From the NCBI RefSeq assembly GCF_014649815.1, contig NZ_BMTT01000008.1:62001-126000 (forward strand): a stretch of 64,000 nt of DNA, read 5' to 3'. Shown here in pieces: positions 57,918-64,000 of this stretch; the stretch's first letter is position 1; every line of letters begins with the position of its first letter. The notes under the pieces are model-generated. The model was not told where the DNA came from. It was given only the letters and a program-made list of their open reading frames with translations, and did no database searches. Both the position numbers and the translations under genes were made by a program. This DNA is from Streptomyces mutabilis. GTDB taxonomy: Bacteria > Actinomycetota > Actinomycetes > Streptomycetales > Streptomycetaceae.

Positions 57918-58799
57918 ATGGCGCCTATCACTGAGGTGGAGGGGCGACGGGTCGCCCTCAGCAACCTGGACAAGGTGCTGTATCCCGAGACCGGCCTCAC
58001 CAAGGGCGAGCTGCTGCACTACTACGCGACGACCGCCGGGGTGCTGCTGCCGCACCTGCGGGACCGTCCGGTCTCCTTCCTGCGCTACCCGGACGGCCCG
58101 GACGGCCAGGCGTTCTTCACCAAGAACGTGCCGCCGGGTACGCCCGACTGGGTCACCACGGCCGAGGTGCCGCGTTCGGAGGGGCCGGCCCGCATGGTGC
58201 TGGTGCAGGATCTGGCGAGCCTGATGTGGGCGGCGAACCTGGTGACCGAGTTCCACACGCACCAGTGGACCGCCGGCGACCCGGACGAGGCCGACCGGCT
58301 GGTGTTCGACCTCGACCCCGGCCCGCCCGCGACCGTCGTGCACTGCTGCGAGGTCGCACTGTGGCTGCGGGAGCGGCTGGCGGCGGACGGGATCGAGACG
58401 TACGCCAAGACGTCCGGGGCGAAGGGGCTGCACCTGCTGGCGGGGGTACGGGGGGCGTCGTCGGAGCGGGTGTCCGAGTACGCGAAGGCGCTGGCCGTGG
58501 AGGCGGAGCGGGCCCTGCCGCGGCTCGTGGTGCACCGGATGACGCGGAGCCTGCGGCCGGGGAAGGTGTTCGTCGACTGGAGCCAGAACGCCGCCCGCAA
58601 GACGACGGCAACCCCGTACACGGTGCGGGCCCGCGCGGTGCCGGCCGTCTCCACCCCGGTGACGTGGGAGGAGGTGGCCGGGTGCCGGCGGGCGGAGCAG
58701 TTCGTCTTCCGGACGGAGGACGTGGGGCCACGGGTGCAGGACCACGGCGACCTGCTGGCGCCGCTGTTCGACCGGCGCCGGGCGGCTGCCCTGCCCTGA
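57918..58799 (+). CDS. ligD: Stand-alone LigD polymerase/primase domain protein
   Basis: 293 aa, covering only the polymerase domain of LigD (no ligase or phosphoesterase domain). Motifs: VALSNLDKVLYPETGLTKGE, VSFLRYPDG, the catalytic metal ligands in LVFDLDPGPPAT (DxD), YAKTSGAKGLHLLAG and FVDWSQNAARKTT. It fills gaps and adds nucleotides during end joining. The ATG at 57918 has a weak ribosome site; it is in a divergon with ku, so both are probably controlled together. The ligase must be elsewhere in the genome. Confidence 0.95.
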   Translation: MAPITEVEGRRVALSNLDKVLYPETGLTKGELLHYYATTAGVLLPHLRDRPVSFLRYPDGPDGQAFFTKNVPPGTPDWVTTAEVPRSEGPARMVLVQDLASLMWAANLVTEFHTHQWTAGDPDEADRLVFDLDPGPPATVVHCCEVALWLRERLAADGIETYAKTSGAKGLHLLAGVRGASSERVSEYAKALAVEAERALPRLVVHRMTRSLRPGKVFVDWSQNAARKTTATPYTVRARAVPAVSTPVTWEEVAGCRRAEQFVFRTEDVGPRVQDHGDLLAPLFDRRRAAALP

Positions 58800-58806
58800 C
58801 CCGCGG

Positions 58807-58826
58807 GCCCCGGTCGGAGCCGGGGC
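58807..58826 (+). terminator. Hairpin after the LigD polymerase gene
   Basis: GCCCCGG (58807-58813) pairs with CCGGGGC (58820-58826) with a 6-base loop, seven bases after the stop codon. Confidence 0.65.
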
Positions 58827-58859
58827 GTCCCCTGCCGACGGCACGGTCTCGCGCCGGGC

Positions 58860-59300
58860 TCAGGGCGCCCCGCCGGACTCACGGCGCCCGCTCCGGACGC
58901 TCGGTCCCGACCGAGCAGAGGGCGCCCCCCACCGGACAGACGGTGCCTGCCGCACGTACGGCGCCCGCCGCCGGACGCACGGTCCCGGCCGCGTAGGGGC
59001 CCCTGCCGGGCGCCGGGTCCCGGCCGCACACGGCGCCGTCCGCCGGGCACACGGTCCCGGCCGGGGCTCGGTACCGGCCGCACAGACCCCTGCCGGGCGC
59101 ACGCCCCCGGACAGGACGCCCCGCACCCGCCGCGCGTGACGCCGCCGGCCGGCACCGCGCCGCACGGATGCACAGGCCGCCCTCCCGTGGACGCACGGTC
59201 CCGACCGCGCGCACGGCGCCCGCTGCCGGACGCACGGGACCGTCCGCCCGCCGGACGGTGTCCCGGTCGGCAGGGGCCGGCCCCTGCCGGACGGCGGGGC
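58860..59300. repeat. GC-rich degenerate tandem-repeat tract
   Basis: An intergenic stretch of about 440 bases made of loosely repeated units of roughly 39-42 bases. They share blocks such as GACGCACGGTCCCG, GGCGCCCGC and CCTGCCGGGC. Read on the minus strand, one frame stays open and repeats GTVRPAAGAVRAAGTV-like strings. I regard this as a consequence of the repeat, not a gene. It separates the LigD polymerase gene from the NERD gene. Confidence 0.6.
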
Positions 59301-59340
59301 TCCTCACCTCACGCCCGGCCAGCCCTCCGCCCGCCGCGCC

Positions 59341-60144
59341 TCAGACGCGCGTCCACGTGGCTCGGTCGCGGGCCATGGCGTGCAGGGCCTCCACGTCCGC
59401 CGGTTTGAGCATGCCGCCCAGGCGGGCCAGTTCCGGCAGTTCCCCGTCGGTGAGGACGCGGACCGAGCGCGGCGGTTCCCGGACGGTCACGTCCGCCGGG
59501 TCGACGAGGACCAGGACGGCGTGGACCTCCGCGGTCAGGGCGTAGGAGGCCCGGTCGGCACCGGCGCGGACCCGGCGCAGCAGGGGGAGGGGTTCGCGGC
59601 GGCCCAGCGTGACCAGGGGGTCGGTGACGTGGACGCGTTGCCGGCGGGCGGGCAGCGCGTGCACGGCGAAGAGGCCGCCGGGGCCGATCACGAGGTGGTG
59701 GATGCGGTCGCCGCCGGGCAGCGGGACGGAGTGCAGGGTGCGCCAGCCGGCGCCGTCGAGGCGGTCCAGAACCCCTCCCGCCGCCTGCTCGGCCGTCAAC
59801 GCCCGGCGCCGCGGATCGGGGCGCAGCCGGTGCGCCGGGCCGGGCTCGCGCTCCAGGGCGATCAGGAGCGCCTCGCCGGGCCGGTTGGGGGCGAGGTCGT
59901 CGTCCGGGTGCAGGGTGAGCCGGGCCAGCTCGGCGGGGGTCGGGACCGGCGGCGGGCCGACCGTGACCGGGCCGGTGAGGAAGGGGCCCAGCGCTTCGAG
60001 GACCTCACCCTCCCGGTCGTCGCGCAACAGGTTGACGCGGGCCGTCTCGCGGTCGTACCAGGCGACGTTCCCGCCGTCCGGGAGGCAGACGTACAGCCGT
60101 TCCTGACCGTGCCGCCAGGTCGGTACGACACGCAGTCCGTTCAT
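59341..60144 (-). CDS. NERD-domain (nuclease-related) protein
   Basis: 267 aa. The C-terminal two thirds fit the NERD fold: GWRTLHSVPLPGGDRIHHLV followed by IGPGGLFAVHALPARRQRVH, the acid and G-G-x-F-A/V motif. Then come HAVLVLVDPADVTVREPPRS, VRVLTDGELPELARLGGMLK and a terminal helix. The N-terminal 60 residues (YVCLPDGGNVAWYDRETARV) are specific to actinobacterial members. A possible nuclease or DNA-processing accessory. Its position near Ku and LigD polymerase is suggestive, but I would not assign it to end joining. Confidence 0.85.
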   Translation of the reverse strand: MNGLRVVPTWRHGQERLYVCLPDGGNVAWYDRETARVNLLRDDREGEVLEALGPFLTGPVTVGPPPVPTPAELARLTLHPDDDLAPNRPGEALLIALEREPGPAHRLRPDPRRRALTAEQAAGGVLDRLDGAGWRTLHSVPLPGGDRIHHLVIGPGGLFAVHALPARRQRVHVTDPLVTLGRREPLPLLRRVRAGADRASYALTAEVHAVLVLVDPADVTVREPPRSVRVLTDGELPELARLGGMLKPADVEALHAMARDRATWTRV

Positions 60145-60252
60145 GCGCCATCACCCCACGACCATGGGAACAGGCGGGGTGCTGCGGGGGCAAGAACCGG
60201 GCTACCTTTGACAGCGGTTGGGAAGATCCTCGGGCGGGGTGGGGAGGCGCCG

Positions 60253-60759
60253 TTGCGTACCCGTGGAAGTGGACCCGACGTACCGGCTCCGGGCCGGCCG
60301 TGGACGGAGATCGTGCCGGGACTGTGGATGGGCGGGCACGAGTGCCGGCGGCAGGCCGGGAGTCTGGAGCCCGTCGTCGTGCGGGACGAGTTCGACCTCG
60401 TGCAGACACTGCTGCGGCTGCCCGGACACGGGCCGGACGCCGGTGTCGAGCACCATGTGTGGCCGATCCCCGACGACCCCCTCGACGGCACTCAGCTGGC
60501 GGGGGTGATCCGGCTCGCCGAGGCCGCGGGCGAGGCACTGGACGCCGACCGCAGGGTTCTGGTCCGCTGCTACCACGGCTACAACCGCTCCGGCCTCGTC
60601 GTCGCCCACACGCTGATGCGCCGGGGCAGCACCGCCGAGGAGGCGATCCGGCTGATCCGGGCCCGGCGTTCGCCGTGGGCGCTGCACAACGAGCTGTTCG
60701 TGGAGTACCTGCGGGCCGGCCTGGACACCGTGCGGCTGCTGGAAGAGCTGTCCGAGTAG
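60253..60759 (+). CDS. Dual-specificity phosphatase-like protein
   Basis: 168 aa from the TTG at 60253, five bases after GGGGAGG. It starts EIVPGLWMGGHECRRQ, has a general-acid loop HVWPIPDDPLDG and the P-loop VRCYHGYNRSGLVVAHTLM with Cys106 and Arg112 (C-x5-R). The His that normally precedes the Cys is Arg105. Residues 113-168 are the following helices (RRGSTAEEAIRLIRARRSPW). The C-x5-R is complete, so phosphatase activity toward phospho-tyrosine, inositol phosphates or RNA ends is possible. Divergent from the NERD gene. Confidence 0.88.
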   Translation: MRTRGSGPDVPAPGRPWTEIVPGLWMGGHECRRQAGSLEPVVVRDEFDLVQTLLRLPGHGPDAGVEHHVWPIPDDPLDGTQLAGVIRLAEAAGEALDADRRVLVRCYHGYNRSGLVVAHTLMRRGSTAEEAIRLIRARRSPWALHNELFVEYLRAGLDTVRLLEELSE

Positions 60760-60825
60760 CCCGCCGCACGGGCCCGCGCGCAAAATGGACTTCCGTACGA
60801 ATGATCACCGAAGGCCAGGAGTGCA

Positions 60826-61605
60826 GTGGTCCCCAGCCGCCGTGGGCGCCCCGCCCGCGTCCCAGCCGTCCTGGCGCTGCTCGCGGCGGTGACGGCGACC
60901 GGGGTGCTGGCCGCGTGCGGTGACGCGGGCGAACTGCGGAGCGCGGGCGCGACACCGGCCGCGCAGAGCCCGGCCCGGCTCTGGCCCGACCTGACGCCGG
61001 CGTCCAGTCCGGCCTACGACATCGGCGAGATCGACAACGAGGCCGTCAGGGGCGTCACGGTGCCCGACGGCGACATCCGCCGGGCGGACCCGGTGGCCGC
61101 CGTACGGGCCGAGATCGCCGCACACCCCGACGACTACGAGGGCGCGCGGGCGCCGTACCGCGAAACGGCCGACCGGATGGCGGACTGCGGCGCGGGAGCC
61201 GGGAGCGGCCGGTGTCCGGTGCTCAGGCCGTACTACCGCGATCTGACCGGCGACGGACGCCCCGAGATGGCCCTGGGCTTCAGGCTGCTGCCCGCGAAGA
61301 TGACCGCCGTGCGCGTCTACACCGTCGAGAGGAACCGGCTGGTACGGGTCATGTCCTACGAGGACGCCGTGAGCGCGGTGGAGCTTGCCGGGCGGGCGGT
61401 GATCGTCCGCTCGCCGTCGGAGGTCGCGGGCTACGAGTACCGGCTCCAGTGGACGTGGGACCCCGACCAGCGAGCCATGCTGCTCACGAGCGATGAGATG
61501 CTGCCCACGGACGACGGGGGCAAGCACAGGAAGCCACCGTCCCCGTCCTGGTCCCCCGCTCCGTCCCCGTCCGGGTCCGTGCCCCCGTCGACGAGCGCCC
61601 GGTGA
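60826..61605 (+). CDS. Lipoprotein of unknown function, coupled to the histidine kinase
   Basis: 259 aa; GTG at 60826 with AGGAG four bases upstream. The signal peptide with lipobox ATGVLAAC (Cys at about residue 31) predicts a lipid-anchored outer-face protein. The domain has CGAGAGSGRCPVLRPYYRDL followed by TGDGRPEMALGFRLLP, two Cys probably joined, and a Pro/Ser-rich tail. Its stop overlaps the start of the kinase gene (GTGA), so it is likely an accessory sensor or ligand-binding partner of that kinase. Confidence 0.85.
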   Translation: MVPSRRGRPARVPAVLALLAAVTATGVLAACGDAGELRSAGATPAAQSPARLWPDLTPASSPAYDIGEIDNEAVRGVTVPDGDIRRADPVAAVRAEIAAHPDDYEGARAPYRETADRMADCGAGAGSGRCPVLRPYYRDLTGDGRPEMALGFRLLPAKMTAVRVYTVERNRLVRVMSYEDAVSAVELAGRAVIVRSPSEVAGYEYRLQWTWDPDQRAMLLTSDEMLPTDDGGKHRKPPSPSWSPAPSPSGSVPPSTSAR

Positions 61606-62846
61606 GGCTCGCCCTTCCCCGGTGGACCGGCCCGCTCGCGGTGAAGGCGGCGGTTTTCATCACCGTGATGTGCTGCGCGCTCGCCGCGCTGCTCGGCGTC
61701 CTGGTGCACGTCTCGGTGACCGACCAGACCGTCGGGTAGGCCCGCGACACCGCCCTGGCCCGGCTGCGGGAGGCGACGGACGCCTACGAGGCCGGGGACC
61801 CGTTGCGGCGGAGCGCCGGGGTCGATCCGCCGGGGCTGCCCGAGTCGCTGCGCGAGCTGGCCGTGTCGGGCCGGCGCGGCACGATGGTCGCCGAGTACGA
61901 CGGGCGCCCCACGATGTGGGCGGCGGGTCCGGCCGCCGGTGGCCGGGCGCTCGCGGTGCGGGTCGACCACACCCAGGGCGAGCGCACCATCGACGGTCTC
62001 GACGGCGCCATCGTGTGGTCGTCGGGCCTGGCCATCGGGGCGACGCTGCTGGTCGGCGCGTTCGCCGTGACGCGGGTGACCAGGCGACTGCACGCGACGG
62101 CGCGGGTGGCCCGGCGGATCAGCGCGGGCGACCTCGACGCGCGGGTCGGCGACCCCCGGGCGTCGGACCCGTCCCGCCCGCAGGACGAGGTGGCCTCCGT
62201 CGCCGCCGCGCTGGACTCCATGGCGGCGTCCTTGCAGGGCAAGCTGCTTGCCGAGCAGCGGTTCACCGCGGACGTGGCGCACGAGCTGCGCACCCCGCTC
62301 ACCGGCCTGCACGCGGCGGCCGAGCTGCTGCCGCCGGGCCGCCCGACCGAGCTGGTGCGGGACCGGGTGGCCGCCCTGCGCACGCTCACCGAGGACCTGC
62401 TGGAGATCTCCCGGCTGGACAGCGGGCGGGAGCGGCTGGAGACGGAGCCGGAGGCGCTGGGCGACCTGGCCGCACGGGTCGTACGGGGCTCCGGGACCGG
62501 CACGCGCGTGGAGGTCGTGCGGGACGCGCGGGTGGAGACCGACCGGCGGCGGCTGGAGCGGGTGCTCGGCAACCTGGTCGCGAACGCGCACCGGCACGGG
62601 CGGGCGCCGGTGGTGCTGACCGTGGACGGGCCGGTCATCACCGTACGGGACCACGGGGACGGCTATCCGGAGTACCTCCTCGTCCACGGGCCGCAGCGGT
62701 TCCGCACCGAGAGCGGGACCAAGGGGCACGGTCTCGGGCTGACCATCGCGCTCGGGCAGGCGGAGGTGCTGGGCGCCCGGCTGGAGTTCGCGAACCCGCC
62801 GGACGGCGGGGCGCTGGCGACCCTGACCCTGCCTCAGCAGCCCTGA
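61602..62846 (+). pseudogene. Sensor histidine kinase interrupted by an in-frame TAG
   Basis: The frame begins with GTG at 61602 (overlapping the lipoprotein stop). A first membrane helix is read as VFITVMCCALAALLGVLVHV, then TDQTVG and a TAG at 61737-61739, after which the same frame goes on without interruption to 62846. Downstream are a second helix (SSGLAIGATLLVGAFAVT), a HAMP-like linker, the H-box FTADVAHELRTPLTG (His about 227), the N-box GNLVANAHRHG and the ATP-lid GHGLGLTIA. The TAG may have replaced CAG by one C-to-T change. A restart at the TTG at 61803 would give a kinase with only one membrane helix. No response regulator lies next to it. Confidence 0.88.
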
Positions 62847-63000
62847 GCCGCCCGGACGGACGGGGCCCACGCCCCGATGGCGCAGTGCGACGGGCAGACC
62901 TCGCCCGCCACTCCTAATGTGGCGATCAGTCACCTTCGACCCTTCAGCTTCTTCATCCCTTCCCTGCTTCCGCCCCGTCCGCTCCCCGGGAGGTACTCCC

Positions 63001-63450
63001 ATGTCCCTGCTGAACGCACCGTCCTCGCGCTCATCCCTTCTCCGCGGCCTGGCCACCGCGGTCGCCGCCGGGGCGCTCGCCACCGCCGTCGCCGTCACGC
63101 CCGCCGTCGCGAACGACGACCGGGGCCGCGACTCCGGCTCCGGCAGCTCCCCCACCGGCACGAACGGAGGCGGAAACGGAGACGACCGGGGCGGCGGTGA
63201 CAGCCACCAGGGACAGGGCCGGTACCGGGGTGTGGTCACCGCCGACCGGCTCGCCCTGCGCACCTCGCCGACCCGCGGCTCACAGGTCATCCGCTACGCC
63301 CACCGGGGCGAGACCGTGCACATCTACTGCAAGGTTCCCGGCGACAAGGTGAAGGGCAACCCCCTCTGGTACCTGCTCACGGACGGCACCTGGGCCTGGG
63401 GCGCGGCCCGATACATCGACAACATCGGTCCCGCGCCGCGCTGGTGCTGA
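63001..63450 (+). CDS. Secreted SH3-like protein
   Basis: 149 aa; GGGAGG before the ATG. The signal peptide is about residues 1-37 (LATAVAAGALATAVAVTPAVA). A Gly/Asp/Ser-rich flexible stretch follows, then a bacterial SH3-like domain (YRGVVTADRLALRTSPTRGS, VIRYAHRGETVHIYCKVPGD, NPLWYLLTDGTWAWGAARYI) with a terminal Trp-Cys. It probably binds the cell wall or a wall peptide. Single gene between the kinase and an FtsW-type gene. Confidence 0.87.
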   Translation: MSLLNAPSSRSSLLRGLATAVAAGALATAVAVTPAVANDDRGRDSGSGSSPTGTNGGGNGDDRGGGDSHQGQGRYRGVVTADRLALRTSPTRGSQVIRYAHRGETVHIYCKVPGDKVKGNPLWYLLTDGTWAWGAARYIDNIGPAPRWC

Positions 63451-63493
63451 TGCGAACGCCCTCAACACCACACCATTTGGGTAAGTTCCGGAC

Positions 63494-64000
63494 ATGACCA
63501 AGGTCGGTACCGGAATCACCGTGGCTCAGGCTGACACGCCCGCTCCCGTCGCCCGGCTCCCCCGGCGCCGGGGCGTCGAACTCGCGCTGATCCTGATGGC
63601 CGTACTGCTGTCGGTGTTCGGGTACTGCAACGTCGGTCTCGCCCAGCACGGCGCCCTCCCGCCCGGCGCCGCCGGTTACGGCGCCGGGCTCGGCGTGCTC
63701 GCGGTCCTCGCCCATCTGGCGGTGCGACTGCGCGCCCCGTACGCGGATCCCCTGCTGCTGCCCATCGGCGTACTGCTCAACGGCCTCGGTCTGGTGCTGA
63801 TCTACCGGCTCGACCTGGAGACGCCGGGCGACCGGGCGGCCCCCACTCAGTTGGTGTGGTCGACGCTGGGCGTCGCGCTGTTCATCGTGGTCGTCCTGCT
63901 CCTGCGCGACCACCGGGTGCTGACGCGCTACGCCTACGTCTGCGTCGCTGCCGCCCTCGTCCTGCTCACCGTGCCGATCTTCTTCCCGGCCGTGAACGGC
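63494..64000 (+). CDS. FtsW/RodA/SpoVE-family cell-wall protein (3' end cut by window)
   Basis: The ATG at 63494 opens a frame that runs to the end of the window (169 codons visible, no stop). It contains several membrane helices: VELALILMAVLLSVFGYCNV, GLGVLAVLAHLAVRL, LLLPIGVLLNGLGLVLIYRL, LVWSTLGVALFIVVVLLLRD and AYVCVAAALVLLTVPIFFP. LPIGVLLNGLGLVLIYRLD is typical of the streptomycete FtsW/RodA/SpoVE (SEDS) homologue. Such proteins polymerise glycan strands of peptidoglycan during growth or sporulation. The C-terminal half is outside. Confidence 0.85.
   Translation, partial: MTKVGTGITVAQADTPAPVARLPRRRGVELALILMAVLLSVFGYCNVGLAQHGALPPGAAGYGAGLGVLAVLAHLAVRLRAPYADPLLLPIGVLLNGLGLVLIYRLDLETPGDRAAPTQLVWSTLGVALFIVVVLLLRDHRVLTRYAYVCVAAALVLLTVPIFFPAVNG

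Noticed and set aside
58879-59307. Minus-strand open frame over the repeat tract
   Set aside because: The repetitive translation follows the DNA repeat. There is no ribosome site, domain or normal codon bias.

Overview
The window is a high-GC (Streptomyces-type) chromosomal segment: GC-rich third codon positions throughout, GTG/TTG starts with GGAGG-type ribosome sites, a whiE-type spore-pigment polyketide cluster, an actinobacterial-length AtpH, a Rho with a long basic insert, and DasR-type chitinase promoter repeats. From memory, the gene order matches the Streptomyces coelicolor chromosome between the ftsW/ku region and the chiC/atp region, read in reverse. No rRNA, CRISPR array or intact mobile element was seen. 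One tRNA gene is present.

Layout. 1-4.7 kb: the end of a NarL-type response regulator, three paralogous small secreted cysteine-pair proteins (one inverted), a secreted CBM2-FnIII-GH18 chitinase behind a promoter carrying two 12-bp direct repeats, and a DUF2550 membrane protein. 4.8-12.7 kb: the complete F1Fo ATP synthase operon atpIBEFHAGDC on the minus strand. 12.9-29.9 kb, all minus: a MraY/WecA-type phosphosugar transferase, a divergent serine hydroxymethyltransferase, a low-molecular-weight phosphatase homologue whose nucleophilic cysteine is a serine, TsaC, PrmC, PrfA, RpmE, an LCP-family protein, Rho, then threonine/lysine biosynthesis (thrB, thrC, hom, lysA) and an ArgS-like protein without a catalytic core. 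30.0-30.8 kb: a stand-alone receiver protein and tRNA-Arg(CCG).

31-44.8 kb is an accessory region that starts at the tRNA. It holds a few intact genes: a secreted metallophosphoesterase, a GH30 glycosidase with a ricin-type domain, a short-chain dehydrogenase, an HD-domain protein, a secreted cysteine-rich protein, a WGxxGxxG-type small protein and a small membrane protein. These are set among decayed sequence: fragments of IS transposases (IS110, IS5 and one more), a fused GH2 beta-mannosidase/LacI remnant and a broken secreted carbohydrate-active enzyme.

44.8-52.7 kb is the whiE-type aromatic polyketide (grey spore pigment) cluster. The FAD hydroxylase (ORFVIII) is divergent from ORFI-VII, which encode the accessory protein, cupin, KS-alpha, chain-length factor, ACP and two cyclases. 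52.9-64 kb: a DUF3152 metalloprotease-like protein, an F420/flavin oxidoreductase, a DUF4142 protein, a MarR gene broken by frameshifts, Ku divergent from a stand-alone LigD polymerase (mycobacterial-type end joining), a GC-rich degenerate repeat tract, a NERD protein, a DSP-like phosphatase, a lipoprotein coupled to a sensor histidine kinase that carries an in-frame amber codon, a secreted SH3-like protein and the beginning of an FtsW/RodA/SpoVE protein cut by the window end.

Most novel-looking points: the cysteine-less phosphatase homologue, the ArgS-like pseudo-enzyme, the glutamate in the chain-length factor where glutamine is usual, the three-member small secreted protein family, the WGxxGxxG protein, and the amber-interrupted kinase.
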